DNA of 64,000 nt from Roseateles sp. (GCF_019237615.1 NZ_JAFAGT010000045.1:1-64000), one strand, 5' to 3'; counted from the stretch's first letter, positions 8,851 through 18,107 are shown. Notes: generated by a model from the sequence alone, not told the origin. Numbers and translations: made by a program.

Positions 8851-10694
8851 GTCACGGCCAATGGCTGCTGTTGCCCCTGACCCTGCTGGCCGCCGCCGTG
8901 CTGGCCGTGCCGCTGGCGCGCTACCTGCGGCTGGGCGCCATCCTGGGCTACCTCGTCGCCGGCCTGCTGGTCGGGCCCGCCGTGCTGGGGCTGATCCCCG
9001 AGTCCAACGCCATCCCCGAGGTGGCGGAGCTGGGCGTCGTGCTGATGCTCTTCCTCGTCGGCCTGGAACTGGAGCCCAAGCGGCTGTGGGCCATGCGCCG
9101 GCCCATCTTCGGCTGGGGCAGCGTGCAGTTGCTGGGCTGCGCGGCGGCGCTGACGGCCGTGGGCATCGCGACCGGCCATCCATGGCGGCTGTCAGTCGTC
9201 GTCGGCCTGGGGCTGGCGATGTCGTCCACGGCCGTCGCGCTGGCCGTGATGGCCGAGCGCAACCTGGCGCGCACGACGGCCGGCGAGAGCATCCTGTCCG
9301 TCGCGCTGCTGCAGGACATCGCCGCCATCCCCGTGCTGGCGCTGGTGCCGGTGCTGGCGCTCAGCGGCGCCCATGACGACGATGGCGGCCGCACCTGGCT
9401 GGCCGCGGCCAAGGCGGTGGGCGCCATCATCACCATCATCTTCGGCGGCCGGCTGCTGCTGCGCCCGGCGCTGCGCTGGATCGCGCGCAGCAGGACGCCC
9501 GAGATCTTCACGGCCGCGGCCCTGCTGCTCGTGCTGGGCACGGCGGCGCTGATGCAACTGGTGGGCCTGTCGATGGCGCTGGGCGCCTTCCTGGCCGGCG
9601 TGCTGCTGGCCGAGAGCGAATACCGCCGCGAGCTGGAGACCGACCTGGAGCCGTTCAAGGGCCTGCTGATGGGCCTGTTCTTCATCGCCGTGGGCATGGG
9701 ACTGGACCTGAAGGCCGTCGCCGCGCAGCCGCTGCTGGTGCTGGCCACGCTGCTGGCGCTGCTGGCCTGCAAGACGGTGGTGCTGGTCGCGATGTCCAGG
9801 CTGATGCAGATCCCGCTCGCCGAGCGGCCGGCCTTCGTCATCCTGCTGGCGCCGGGCGGCGAGTTCGGCTTCGTCGTGTTCCAGCTCGCACAGGGCGAGG
9901 GCATGCTGGGTGCCGCGCAGAACTCGGCGCTGGTCGCCGCCATCGCGCTGTCGCTCGCGCTGACGCCGCTGCTGCTGACGCTGGGCGACCGGCTGATGTC
10001 GCGCAAGCTGGACCGGCTGGGCCAGCACAGGAAGCGCGCCGAGGCGCCGCCCACGCCCTCGCCCATCATCCTGGCGGGCTGCGGCCGCTACGGCCAGGTC
10101 ATAGGCCGGCTGCTGCGCGCCAACGGCCTGCAGGCCACCGCGCTGGACCACGACGCCGAGGCCATAGAGAGCCTGCGCCGCTTCGGCTGGACGGTCTACT
10201 ACGGCGACGCCACCCGGCTGGACCTGCTGCGCAGCGCCGGCGCCGGGACCGCGCGCATCCTCATCGTCGCCATCGACGACATCGGCCAGAGCCTGGAGCT
10301 GGTCCGGCTGGCGCGCGAGCATTTCCCGCAGCTCACCATCGTCGCCCGCGCCCGCAACGTGCAGCACTACTACCAGCTGCGCGAGCTGGGTGTCACGCAT
10401 GTCGAGCGCGAGACCTTCGAGTCGGCGCTGCTGAGCGCCCGTACCGTGCTGGAGCTGACCGGCATGGAGCCCGCCGCGGCCCGCCGCCACGCCATGCGCT
10501 ACAGGCGCCACAACATCGAGCTGGTGGAGAGCATGGTGCCGCTGCAGCGTGACGAGAACGCACTGATCGCCGCCGCCAAGCGCGGCCTGCGGCAGTTCGA
10601 GCAGCTCATCGCCGCCGAGCGCGCGGCCGAGGCGGCCTACCGCGCCCAGCGCAGCGGCTGGGACGGCAGGCACGACTCGGAGCCCCGCCCCTGA
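8847..10694 (+). CDS. kefC: Glutathione-regulated K+/H+ antiporter KefC-type
   Basis: An inner-membrane CPA2-family antiporter expected to release potassium, with cytoplasmic acidification, during electrophile stress. The 615-residue protein has about 12 hydrophobic helices in the first 380 residues, including the conserved FLVGLELEPKRLW segment. A cytoplasmic RCK/TrkA-N domain follows, with a nucleotide-binding GCGRYGQ (about 408) and a C-terminal arm. Length is close to E. coli KefC. It is coupled to kefF. A KefB or YbaL-type relative cannot be excluded from sequence alone. Confidence 0.88.
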   Translation: MSHGQWLLLPLTLLAAAVLAVPLARYLRLGAILGYLVAGLLVGPAVLGLIPESNAIPEVAELGVVLMLFLVGLELEPKRLWAMRRPIFGWGSVQLLGCAAALTAVGIATGHPWRLSVVVGLGLAMSSTAVALAVMAERNLARTTAGESILSVALLQDIAAIPVLALVPVLALSGAHDDDGGRTWLAAAKAVGAIITIIFGGRLLLRPALRWIARSRTPEIFTAAALLLVLGTAALMQLVGLSMALGAFLAGVLLAESEYRRELETDLEPFKGLLMGLFFIAVGMGLDLKAVAAQPLLVLATLLALLACKTVVLVAMSRLMQIPLAERPAFVILLAPGGEFGFVVFQLAQGEGMLGAAQNSALVAAIALSLALTPLLLTLGDRLMSRKLDRLGQHRKRAEAPPTPSPIILAGCGRYGQVIGRLLRANGLQATALDHDAEAIESLRRFGWTVYYGDATRLDLLRSAGAGTARILIVAIDDIGQSLELVRLAREHFPQLTIVARARNVQHYYQLRELGVTHVERETFESALLSARTVLELTGMEPAAARRHAMRYRRHNIELVESMVPLQRDENALIAAAKRGLRQFEQLIAAERAAEAAYRAQRSGWDGRHDSEPRP

Positions 10695-10725
10695 ACGACA
10701 GGGCCCGGGCGGCGACAATGGAAGC

Positions 10726-11157
10726 ATGTTCGCCCCGTCCCAGCTCGAAGTCCGGCGCTTCTTCTGCGCCACCTACCGCAAATGGCGCGACGGCGCGCCG
10801 CTGATACCGATGGAGGCCATCGCCGCGGACTGGATCGCCGAGCATCCCGAATACCACGCCGACCTCGCCGACGAGGCCGCCGCACTGGAGAAGGTCTACA
10901 CAGTGGAGGAGGGGCGCACCAACCCCTTCCTGCACCTCTCCATGCACCTGACGATCACCGAGCAGCATGCCATCGACCAGCCCTCAGGCATACGCCAGGC
11001 CATCGACCTGCTGTCCGCCCGGCGCAACTCGCGCCACGAGGCTCACCATGTGGCCATGGAGGCACTGGGCGAGATGATCTGGGCATCGCAGCGCAGCGGG
11101 CTGCCGCCGGATGGCCATGCCTACCTGGACAAGGTGCGCCAGGCCGCCACCCGCTGA
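10726..11157 (+). CDS. DUF1841 family protein
   Basis: A 143-residue soluble protein with the DUF1841 pattern: N-terminal FAPSQLEVRRFFCATYRKW, central NPFLHLSMHLTITEQHAIDQ, and a histidine-rich end with RHEAHHVAMEALGEMIW. The family occurs in proteobacteria and has no established role; the conserved His and Glu residues could bind metal, but this is a guess. It follows kefC by 31 bp and is bounded downstream by a terminator. Confidence 0.8.
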   Translation: MFAPSQLEVRRFFCATYRKWRDGAPLIPMEAIAADWIAEHPEYHADLADEAAALEKVYTVEEGRTNPFLHLSMHLTITEQHAIDQPSGIRQAIDLLSARRNSRHEAHHVAMEALGEMIWASQRSGLPPDGHAYLDKVRQAATR

Positions 11158-11174
11158 ACGGCCGCGACAGCCGC

Positions 11175-11202
11175 AAAAAAGCCACCCGCGGGTGGCTTCT
11201 TC
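11175..11202. terminator. Bidirectional rho-independent terminator
   Basis: A perfect GC-rich hairpin (GCCACCC, loop GC, GGGTGGC at 11181-11196) is flanked by A6 on the left and TTCTT on the right. It sits between the convergent DUF1841 gene and flgN and can stop transcription from both sides. Confidence 0.85.
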
Positions 11203-11218
11203 GTGGGTTGGAGCGCCC

Positions 11219-11608
11219 TCAGGCCTGGAAGCTGCCACCCAGGCTGCGGCGCTCGGCCTTGCCGCCGGCGCCGTAGAGACCGGTAGGCTCGCTGGGGATC
11301 AGCACATCCAGCGCACGGTCCAGCGAGGCATTGCCGCGCGCCAGGGCTTCGCGCTGGGCGGCCAGCAGGCCGCCGGCACGCACCAGGCGGTTGCGCAACG
11401 CCGGGGGCACGCTGCCGGTACGGGCGGCTTCGCTGAAGCTCTGCACGGCGCGGGCCAGGTGCTGGTGCAGCTCGGCGGCATGCTGCTCGATGGCAGCCGC
11501 GTCGCGGCGGGCAAGGGCGTCGCCCAGCTGGTTCAACGCCGACTCGACGGCCAGCAGGGGCTGTTCGAGTTCCGGGCCGAGCGGGGTGGACGAGGCGGTG
11601 GCAGTCAT
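11219..11608 (-). CDS. flgN: Flagellar export chaperone FlgN
   Basis: A 129-residue, largely helical cytoplasmic protein in the usual position after flgM. FlgN chaperones the hook-filament junction proteins FlgK and FlgL to the export gate. Sequence identity in this family is low, so the call rests on size, heptad-like helices (ELEQPLLAVESALNQLGDAL) and the position four bases after the flgM stop codon. The adjacent terminator ends this operon. Confidence 0.85.
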   Translation of the reverse strand: MTATASSTPLGPELEQPLLAVESALNQLGDALARRDAAAIEQHAAELHQHLARAVQSFSEAARTGSVPPALRNRLVRAGGLLAAQREALARGNASLDRALDVLIPSEPTGLYGAGGKAERRSLGGSFQA

Positions 11609-11612
11609 GAGT

Positions 11613-11939
11613 TCAGTGCTTGTTGGCGCGCGCGCTCAGCAATTCTTGCGCATTCGCGACCAGTTTGTCAGCGATGGCGTTCGCGTTGACCGTGAACTTG
11701 CCCTCACTGATGGCCTTGGAGATGCGCTCGACCTTGGCTGCGTCGAAGCTGCCGTCGTCGCCCGTCACGCTGGCGGCCAGCTTGGCGGCGCTGGAAATGG
11801 CGACCTGGGTGCTGGCCGCGGGGGTGGACGCCTGGCGGACGACGTCCTGGGCGGCGGAGGCCTCGGGTTTGCGCGCAGCGGGGCGCTGCTCGACCTTGGC
11901 CGGGCCGGCGCTTCCATCAGGGCTGTTGCCGATCTTCAT
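11613..11939 (-). CDS. flgM: Anti-sigma-28 factor FlgM
   Basis: FlgM binds FliA and holds it inactive until the hook-basal body is finished, when FlgM is exported and late genes are expressed. The 108-residue protein begins MKIGNS, has a disordered Ala/Pro/Ser-rich N-terminal half, and ends in the FliA-binding helices (DAAKVERISKAISEGKFTVN and IADKLVANAQELL). The ATG at 11939 is chosen over longer open frame because the family starts at MKI. It is preceded by a clear sigma-28 promoter, so it should be part of its own feedback loop. Confidence 0.93.
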   Translation of the reverse strand: MKIGNSPDGSAGPAKVEQRPAARKPEASAAQDVVRQASTPAASTQVAISSAAKLAASVTGDDGSFDAAKVERISKAISEGKFTVNANAIADKLVANAQELLSARANKH

Positions 11940-11999
11940 GAGCTTCTCCAGGGTGCGGGGACGGGCCCCGCTGGGGGTATTGCGAGGGAGTTTCCTCCT

Positions 12000-12026
12000 G
12001 TATCGACCCCTGGCCCGAGAACTTGA
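12000..12026 (-). promoter_or_regulatory. Sigma-28 (FliA) promoter for flgM-flgN
   Basis: On the minus strand, TCAAGTTC (12026-12019) and GTCGATAC (12007-12000) are separated by 11 bp, matching the sigma-28 consensus TAAAGTTT-N11-GCCGATAA at six and six of eight positions. The -10 ends 60 bp before the flgM ATG. This makes flgMN a class III transcript separate from flgA. Confidence 0.85.
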
Positions 12027-12078
12027 GCGGGAATTGGCGGTTTTCTCCGGCCAGTTCCTGCGATTCGTGGCGCTTTGC

Positions 12079-12783
12079 TCACAGCGCCAGCTCCACGCGG
12101 CGCTCGGCAACCGCCCGGCCGCTGGCCACGCGCCCGTTCTCGAAGCGCACGCGCACCTCCTGGCCCTCGATGCCGGCGCCCAGCGCCTGGGCCTCCGAGG
12201 CCACGGCAAACCCGGGGCCTGCTGCCAGCACCTGCACCGTCTCGCCGGCAGCAAACCACTGGCGCGACTTCAACGCCGGCGCGCGCACCGCCTCGGCGGC
12301 AGCCAGCGGACGCGCCAGGGTGCGGCCGATCAGCTGGGCCGGGTCGGTGAAGACGGCGCCGGGATCCGCGGCAATGTCGATATCGGCCATTGCCAGTTGG
12401 TCTTGAGACAGGCTCACGCCGGCAGGCAGCGGGCCGCTGGCGACGACGGCCCGGCCGAAGACGGCCACGCGCACCGGCAGGGTCACGTTCCAGCGCGCCG
12501 TGCCGTCGATGCAGCGCAGGCCGATGCGGCTGCGCCCCCAGACGGCCATGCCGGGCGGCAGATAGGGCTGCACCTGCCCGCAGGGCGCCAGGCGCAGGCG
12601 GGCATCCAGGGCGCCGATCTCGACGGCCACGCGGGTATCCGGCGGCGCGGCGGCGCGCGCGGCCGTCTCGGCCAGGACGCGCACGCGCTCCAGCAGCGCC
12701 GGGTCGAGCGTGGTCTGCGCCCGGCACGCACCGGTGGCGAGCAGGCAGACGAGGAGCAGGACAGCACGGAGCATGGCCAGCAC
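12079..12783 (-). CDS. flgA: Flagellar P-ring assembly chaperone FlgA
   Basis: FlgA is a periplasmic chaperone for FlgI during P-ring formation. The 234-residue protein has a signal peptide (MLAMLRAVLLLVCLLATGACRA) and a C-terminal SAF/beta-clip region with two lobes (about 110-234). Two cysteines at about 82 and 104 may pair. It is transcribed away from flgB across 138 bp, and flgM lies 139 bp downstream under its own promoter. Confidence 0.93.
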   Translation of the reverse strand: MLAMLRAVLLLVCLLATGACRAQTTLDPALLERVRVLAETAARAAAPPDTRVAVEIGALDARLRLAPCGQVQPYLPPGMAVWGRSRIGLRCIDGTARWNVTLPVRVAVFGRAVVASGPLPAGVSLSQDQLAMADIDIAADPGAVFTDPAQLIGRTLARPLAAAEAVRAPALKSRQWFAAGETVQVLAAGPGFAVASEAQALGAGIEGQEVRVRFENGRVASGRAVAERRVELAL

Positions 12784-12841
12784 TCTAGGGACGCGGCCCG
12801 CCCGCCCTAGGCCTGAATTGAGCCGCTTTGCCCCCGCTAAT

Positions 12842-12875
12842 CCCGCTCATGTTTTCGGCGTCGGTTCAGACAATT
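12842..12875 (+). promoter_or_regulatory. Shared flagellar class II promoter-like element upstream of flgB
   Basis: A 34-bp segment starting CCCGCTCA, then GTTT after one base, and ending ACAATT aligns without gaps to the segment upstream of flhB (46079-46112), with most positions identical. It ends 46 bp before the flgB ATG. It could be a sigma-70 promoter with FlhDC activation (AACAAT- or GACAAT-like -10) or a weak sigma-28 promoter. The sequence match is observed; the role is inferred. Confidence 0.55.
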
Positions 12876-12921
12876 TGTGCAAGGAGCCATCCCGGCTTCA
12901 CCCCTCGCAAGAGGCACGCCG

Positions 12922-13335
12922 ATGTTGAACCGAATCACCGACACGCTGAACTTCCAGACCCAGGCCCTGACGCTGCGGGCGGAGCGCCAGCGCCTGCTCG
13001 CCAGCAACATCGCGAATGCGGACACGCCGGGCTACCAGGCCCGCGACATCAATTTCGCCAAGGCCTTGCGCGAGGCCACCGGCGAGATCGGTACGCCTGG
13101 CGCGCTGCAGACGACGCAGCGCGGTCACCTGGCCCCGCTGGCCGGCGCGCGTGGCGAAAGCGGCAAGGACTATGCGCTGCAGTCCCAGACCAACCTGGAC
13201 AGCAACGGCGTCGACATGGACCGCGAGCGCGCCAGCTTCGCCGACAACTCGGTGAAGTACGAGGCCACGCTGCGCTTCATCAACGGCTCGGTGCGCACCG
13301 CGCTGGACGCGATGAAGTCGCACAACCAGAGCTGA
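12922..13335 (+). CDS. flgB: Flagellar proximal rod protein FlgB
   Basis: FlgB is a rod subunit assembled in the periplasm after export by the flagellar type III system. The 137-residue protein starts MLNRITDTLNFQ and carries the rod-family signature LLASNIANADTPGYQARDI (about 31-49). The ATG at 12922 follows AAGAGG by a short spacer; an earlier GTG frame would add residues not in the family. It is the first gene of flgBCDEFGH, with a class II-like element upstream. Confidence 0.96.
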   Translation: MLNRITDTLNFQTQALTLRAERQRLLASNIANADTPGYQARDINFAKALREATGEIGTPGALQTTQRGHLAPLAGARGESGKDYALQSQTNLDSNGVDMDRERASFADNSVKYEATLRFINGSVRTALDAMKSHNQS

Positions 13336-13352
13336 CGAAGGAGTAGGCGGCC

Positions 13353-13769
13353 ATGTCCATGTTCCAGATCTTCAACGTCTCGGGCAGCGCGGTCAGTGCG
13401 CAGAGCCAGCGCCTCAACGTCGTCGCCAGCAACCTGGCCAACGCCGACACGGTGGCCGGCCCGGACGGCCAGGCCTACAAGGCGCGCCAGGTCGTCTTCC
13501 AGACCCAGCTGATGGGCGCAGGCAACGACGGCGGCAACGCCGGCGTGCGCGTGACCAACGTGACCGAGGACCAGACGCCCGGCCGCCGCGTGCTGGACCC
13601 CAGGCATCCGCAGGCCGACGCCGACGGCTATGTGACCTATTCCAACGTGAACCCGGTGGAAGAAATGGTCAACATGATCTCGGCGTCGCGCTCCTACCAG
13701 AACAACATCGAAGTGATGAGCACAGCCAAGAGCCTGCTGCTCAAGACCCTGCAACTGGGTCAGTCCTGA
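13353..13769 (+). CDS. flgC: Flagellar proximal rod protein FlgC
   Basis: This rod subunit is exported by the flagellar secretion system. The 138-residue protein has the N-terminal rod motif (VVASNLANADTVAGPDGQAY) and the C-terminal coiled segment (VEEMVNMISASRSYQNNIEV) that form the shared D0 helices. An AAGGAG lies upstream of the ATG, 17 bp after flgB. Length is normal. Confidence 0.97.
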   Translation: MSMFQIFNVSGSAVSAQSQRLNVVASNLANADTVAGPDGQAYKARQVVFQTQLMGAGNDGGNAGVRVTNVTEDQTPGRRVLDPRHPQADADGYVTYSNVNPVEEMVNMISASRSYQNNIEVMSTAKSLLLKTLQLGQS

Positions 13770-13783
13770 CCGCGAGGCAAGCC

Positions 13784-14422
13784 ATGGACGTCTCCGCCAT
13801 CAACGGCACCGCATCCTCGAACACGACCGCGAGCAAGAACGCGGCCGACACGCAGGACCGCTTCCTGAAGCTGCTCGTCGCGCAGATGAACAACCAGGAC
13901 CCGCTCAACCCCATGGACAACGCCCAGGTGACCAGCCAGATGGCGCAGATCCAGCAGGTCACGTCGCTGTCCACGCTGGACACCAGCATCAAGAACCTGG
14001 GCCTGCAGCTCGGCCAGATGCAGGCCATGCAGTCCATCTCGCTGGTGGGTCGCGAGGTCAGCGTGCCGGGCAACTCGCTGCAGGTCGTCAACGGCGTTGC
14101 CGGCGCCAGCTACGAGCTCGACGGCGCCGCCCAGACGGTCAAGCTGGAGATCCTCGGCCCGGCGGGCAACGTCATCGACACCCAGCAGCTCGGCGCGCAG
14201 GGCTCGGGCCGCCAGACCTTCACTTGGACCGCCAACAACCTCGTCCCCGAGGGCACGGAGGTCAAGTACCGCATCACGGCCGCCAACGGCACCAAGGCCG
14301 TCGACGCGACGCTCTACGCCCACGACAAGGTGAACGCCGTCTACAGCGAGAACGGCAGCCTGAAGCTGAACCTCGAACGCCTCGGCCCCGTGGACTACTC
14401 GGCCGTCTCCTCGGTCAACTGA
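13784..14422 (+). CDS. flgD: Flagellar hook capping protein FlgD
   Basis: FlgD is the scaffold that caps the growing hook and is discarded when the hook is complete. The 212-residue protein has the conserved N-terminal segment RFLKLLVAQMNNQDPLNPMD (about 26-45), which carries the export and capping function, then FlgD Ig-like and Tudor-like domains (about 85-205). It is slightly shorter than the E. coli protein. It lies between flgC and flgE with short gaps. Confidence 0.96.
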   Translation: MDVSAINGTASSNTTASKNAADTQDRFLKLLVAQMNNQDPLNPMDNAQVTSQMAQIQQVTSLSTLDTSIKNLGLQLGQMQAMQSISLVGREVSVPGNSLQVVNGVAGASYELDGAAQTVKLEILGPAGNVIDTQQLGAQGSGRQTFTWTANNLVPEGTEVKYRITAANGTKAVDATLYAHDKVNAVYSENGSLKLNLERLGPVDYSAVSSVN

Positions 14423-14453
14423 TCACCCTTCCGCACGACAGCAAGGACTCCCC

Positions 14454-15764
14454 ATGAGCTTCCAGCAAGGCCTCTCCGGACTCAACTCCGCGTCCAAGAA
14501 CCTCGATGTCATCGGCAACAACATCGCCAACTCGGGCACCTACGGCGCCAAGAGCTCGCGGGCCGAGTTTGCCGACGTCTACGCCGCCTCGCTGAACGGC
14601 GCCGGCACGAACCAGCTCGGCATCGGCACCAGCCTGCAGACCGTGGCCCAGCAGTTCAGCCAGGGCAACATCACGACGACCGAGAACCCGATGGACCTCG
14701 CCATCAACGGCGGCGGCTTCTTCCAGGTCGGCGACGGCGTGAACCCGACGCGCTACAGCCGCAACGGCCAGTTCAAGGTCAGCAAGGACGGCTTCATCGT
14801 CAACAACGACGGCCTCAAGCTGATGGGCTACCCGGCAAACGGCGCCGGCGTCATCCAGCCCGGCACGGCCCAGCCGCTGCAACTGCCCACGAGCGGCATC
14901 CCGCCGGCCGTGACGACCAGCCTGAAGATGGAGTTCAACCTGGACTCGCGTCAGAAGTCGACGGCCCCTGCCGCCGGCACCGGCATCGACCTGAAGGATT
15001 CGGCGACCTACAACAACGCCACGTCCATGACCGTCTACGACGCCAAGGGCCAGGACGTTGCCGTCACCTTCTACTTCCAGAAGGGCCCGACAGCCGCCAA
15101 CGGCAGCGACACCTGGCACATCTACGCGACGGCCAACGGCACGCCCTTCAACACCGACTCGAGCGGCAATCCCATCACGCTGGACGCCAACGGCAACCCG
15201 ACCACCCCGTACACGACGCTCACCTTCCCGCCCAGCGGCGGCGCGCCGACCATCCCGACGGGCCCGATCACGATGAGCATCCCGTCCGGCACCAGCACGC
15301 GCGGGAACACGACGCTGGCCGTCCCCGGCATCCAGCTCGACCTGAGCAAGGTGAGCGAGAACGGCAGCAGCTTCGCCGTGACCGCGCTGACCCAGGACGG
15401 CTACGCGCCGGGCCAGCTGACCGGCATCCAGGTTGGCAACGACGGCACCGTGCTGGCACGCTACTCCAACGGCCAGAGCAAGCCTGCCGGCCAGGTCGAG
15501 CTGGCCAACTTCCGCAACCCGCAGGGCCTGCAAGCGCTGGGCGGCAACATGTGGATACGCACCGTCGCGTCCGGCGACGCCGTCGTCGGCGTGCCGGGCG
15601 ACGGCAACATGGGGGCGCTGCAGTCCGGCGCGCTGGAGGAAAGCAACGTCGACATCACGGCCGAGCTGGTCAACATGGTGACGGCCCAGCGCGCCTACCA
15701 GGCCAACGCGCAGACGATCAAGACGCAGGACCAGGTCCTGCAGACCATCGTCAACCTGCGCTGA
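14454..15764 (+). CDS. flgE: Flagellar hook protein FlgE
   Basis: FlgE forms the flexible hook joining rod to filament. The 436-residue protein has the N-terminal D0 motif (MSFQQGLSGLNSASKNLDVI, then NNIANSGTYG), the FlaE-type central domain, and the C-terminal helix NVDITAELVNMVTAQRAYQA. The middle, surface-exposed region is rich in Thr, Ser, Pro and Gly and accounts for the length above the E. coli protein. Confidence 0.97.
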   Translation: MSFQQGLSGLNSASKNLDVIGNNIANSGTYGAKSSRAEFADVYAASLNGAGTNQLGIGTSLQTVAQQFSQGNITTTENPMDLAINGGGFFQVGDGVNPTRYSRNGQFKVSKDGFIVNNDGLKLMGYPANGAGVIQPGTAQPLQLPTSGIPPAVTTSLKMEFNLDSRQKSTAPAAGTGIDLKDSATYNNATSMTVYDAKGQDVAVTFYFQKGPTAANGSDTWHIYATANGTPFNTDSSGNPITLDANGNPTTPYTTLTFPPSGGAPTIPTGPITMSIPSGTSTRGNTTLAVPGIQLDLSKVSENGSSFAVTALTQDGYAPGQLTGIQVGNDGTVLARYSNGQSKPAGQVELANFRNPQGLQALGGNMWIRTVASGDAVVGVPGDGNMGALQSGALEESNVDITAELVNMVTAQRAYQANAQTIKTQDQVLQTIVNLR

Positions 15765-15789
15765 TCGCAACCACGGCCGAGGACGCGCG

Positions 15790-16521
15790 ATGGACCGCAT
15801 GATCTACCTCTCGATGGCCGGCGCCAAGGCGGCCATGCAGCGGCAGGACGTGCTCTCGCACAACCTCGCCAACGTGACGACCAACGGCTTTCGCGCCGAG
15901 CTGCAGGCCTTCCGCGCCGTGCCGGTGCGCGGCGACGGCGCGTCCACGCGCGCCTATGCGCTGGAAACCACCATCGGCTACAACGACGCCCAGGGCCCGC
16001 TGACCGCCACCGGCCGCAACCTCGACGTGGCCATGCAGGGCAACGCCTGGCTGGCCGTGCAGGCCAACGACGGCACCGAGGCCTACACCCGTGCGGGCTC
16101 GCTGGACGTGAGCGCCGAAGGCCTGCTGGTCATGCGCAACGGCATGCCGGTGCTGGGCGACGGCGGCCCGATCAGCATCCCGCCCAACAGCGAGGTGTCC
16201 ATCGGCAGCGATGGCACCGTCAGCGTCAAGTCGCCCAACCAGAAGCCGACGACGATGGGTCGCCTGAAGCTCGTCACGCCCGAGGCGCCGACGCAGCTCG
16301 CGCGCGGCGACGACGGCCTGTTCCGCGCCGCCGCCGGCGACCTGCCGGCCGACCCGGCCGCGCGGCTGCAGGACGGCGCGCTGGAAGGCTCCAACGTCAG
16401 CCCGGTCGCGACCATGGTCGCCATGATCGCCGCCGGCCGCCAGTTCGAGCAGCAGATGAAGCTGCTGCAGATCGCCCAGACCCAGGGCCAGCAGTCCGCC
16501 AAGCTGCTCGGCAGCACTTAA
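15790..16521 (+). CDS. flgF: Flagellar proximal rod protein FlgF
   Basis: FlgF is a rod subunit. The 243-residue protein starts MDRMIYLSMAGAKAAMQRQD and has the signature SHNLANVTTNGFRAEL; the C-terminal helix ends near KLLGST. It lies 25 bp after flgE and 12 bp before flgG. Length and motifs match FlgF rather than FlgG, whose N-terminus differs ([12 protein letters not shown]). Confidence 0.96.
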   Translation: MDRMIYLSMAGAKAAMQRQDVLSHNLANVTTNGFRAELQAFRAVPVRGDGASTRAYALETTIGYNDAQGPLTATGRNLDVAMQGNAWLAVQANDGTEAYTRAGSLDVSAEGLLVMRNGMPVLGDGGPISIPPNSEVSIGSDGTVSVKSPNQKPTTMGRLKLVTPEAPTQLARGDDGLFRAAAGDLPADPAARLQDGALEGSNVSPVATMVAMIAAGRQFEQQMKLLQIAQTQGQQSAKLLGST

Positions 16522-16533
16522 GGAATCCCCGCC

Positions 16534-17316
16534 ATGATGCGCTCGCTCTGGATTGCCAAGACCGGCATGGAAGCCCAGCAGACCCAGCTGGACAACATCT
16601 CGAACAACCTCGCCAACGTCGCGACCAATGGCTACAAGCGCTCGCACGCTGTATTCGAGGACCTGATCTACCAGAACATGCGCCAGAGCGGCGCAAACAG
16701 CACGGAGCAGACCACGCTGCCCACCGGCCTGCAGGTCGGCCTGGGTGTGCGGCCCGTCGCCACGGCGCGCATCTACACGCAGGGCAACCTGCAGCAGACC
16801 AGCAACAACCTGGACCTCGCCATCAAGGGCGACGGCTTCTTCCAGATCCAGATGCCCGACGGCACGACGGCCTACACGCGCGACGGCAGCTTCCAGCTGA
16901 ACGCCAACGGCCAGATGGTCACGAGCAACGGCTACACGCTGCTGCCCGGCATCACGATCCCGCCGAACGCGCAGAGTCTGACCATAGGCAACGACGGCAC
17001 CGTCAGCGTCACGCTGCCGGGCCAGCCCACGCCGCAGAGCGTGGGCCAGCTGCAGCTCGCCACCTTCGTGAACCCGGCCGGCCTGGACCCCAAGGGCCAG
17101 AACCTCTTCACGGAGACGGCGGCCAGCGGCACACCAAACACCGGCGCGCCCAGCAACAACGGCATCGGTGCGGTGCAGCAGGGCTTCGTCGAGACGTCCA
17201 ACGTCAACGTCGTCGAGGAGCTGGTGCAGATGATCCAGACCCAGCGCGCCTACGAGCTGAACTCCAAGGCGGTGCAGACCTCCGACCAGATGCTGCAGAA
17301 GCTGGCCCAGATTTAG
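16534..17316 (+). CDS. flgG: Flagellar distal rod protein FlgG
   Basis: FlgG builds the distal rod, the longest rod segment. The 260-residue protein begins [20 protein letters not shown], has the signature [14 protein letters not shown], and ends with the conserved segment [20 protein letters not shown] followed by [11 protein letters not shown]. It is the last tightly linked gene before the 122-bp gap ahead of flgH. Confidence 0.98.
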   Translation: MMRSLWIAKTGMEAQQTQLDNISNNLANVATNGYKRSHAVFEDLIYQNMRQSGANSTEQTTLPTGLQVGLGVRPVATARIYTQGNLQQTSNNLDLAIKGDGFFQIQMPDGTTAYTRDGSFQLNANGQMVTSNGYTLLPGITIPPNAQSLTIGNDGTVSVTLPGQPTPQSVGQLQLATFVNPAGLDPKGQNLFTETAASGTPNTGAPSNNGIGAVQQGFVETSNVNVVEELVQMIQTQRAYELNSKAVQTSDQMLQKLAQI

Positions 17317-17425
17317 GTTCCCCCGTAGCGCTCGCGCGCTCCTCCCAGGGGGCGCAGCCGGCAGCCCGGCCGGGCCGGCTCCACGGCTGGCGCCGGAGGA
17401 GCGGCCGGCCTCGCGGCCCGATCCA
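17317..17425. repeat. GC-rich intergenic repeat-like element
   Basis: Between flgG and flgH lies GC-rich DNA containing CGCTCGCGCGCTCCTCCC then AGGGGGCGC, and a perfect 12-bp palindrome GCCCGGCCGGGC at 17364-17375. The CGCTCG...GCGCTC followed by C-run/G-run layout resembles the element at 35694-35750, so both may belong to one REP-like family. It may fold in the flg transcript and lower flgH expression relative to flgG. Confidence 0.45.
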
Positions 17426-17438
17426 TGGAGATGTCGTC

Positions 17439-18107
17439 ATGAAATTCCTCGCTGCTCTCGTCCTCGCAGCCCTGCTCGCAGGCTGCGCGACGCCCTACCC
17501 CGAGCCCCAGGTCGAGCTGACCCACACGCCCGTCGTCAACCTGCCGCCGGTGCAGGCCATGGCGTCGACCAACGGCGCCATCTACCAGGGCGCCAGCTAC
17601 CGCCCGCTGTTCGAGGACCAGCGCGCCCGCCTGGTCGGCGACACGCTGACGGTCAACATCATCGAGAAGGTCTCGGCCACGCAGACCAGCACCAGCGAGC
17701 TGAGCAAGACGGGCAGCCTGTCGGCCGGCGTGAGCGCCCTGCCCGGCATCGCGCCCAACTCCTTCGGCCGCGCCAGCGCCGGCGCCACCTCGGCCAACGA
17801 CAACAAGGGCAAGGGCAGCAACCAGAACACCAACGAGTTCACGGGCGCCATCACTGCCGTCGTGACGGCGGTGCTGCCCAACGGCCACTTGATGATCAGC
17901 GGCGAGAAGCAGATCGGCGTGAACCGCAACGTCGACGTGCTGCGCTTCTCCGGCCAGGTGGACCCACGCGCCATCGGCCAGGGCAATGCCGTGGCGTCGA
18001 CCGCAGTGGCCAACGTGCGCATCGAGCAGCGCGGCCGCGGCGCGACCGCCGACGCTCACGCGGTGGGCTGGCTGTCGCGCTTCTTCCTCAACATCGCGCC
18101 GAGCTGA
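17439..18107 (+). CDS. flgH: Flagellar L-ring lipoprotein FlgH
   Basis: FlgH forms the outer-membrane L-ring bushing. The 222-residue protein has a lipoprotein signal peptide with lipobox LAGC (Cys at about 18), the conserved central part with SYRPLFEDQRARLVGDTLTV, and a C-terminal segment with GNAVASTAVANVRIEQRGRG. It ends one base before the stop codon of the convergent M20 gene, so there is no room for a terminator between them. Confidence 0.97.
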   Translation: MKFLAALVLAALLAGCATPYPEPQVELTHTPVVNLPPVQAMASTNGAIYQGASYRPLFEDQRARLVGDTLTVNIIEKVSATQTSTSELSKTGSLSAGVSALPGIAPNSFGRASAGATSANDNKGKGSNQNTNEFTGAITAVVTAVLPNGHLMISGEKQIGVNRNVDVLRFSGQVDPRAIGQGNAVASTAVANVRIEQRGRGATADAHAVGWLSRFFLNIAPS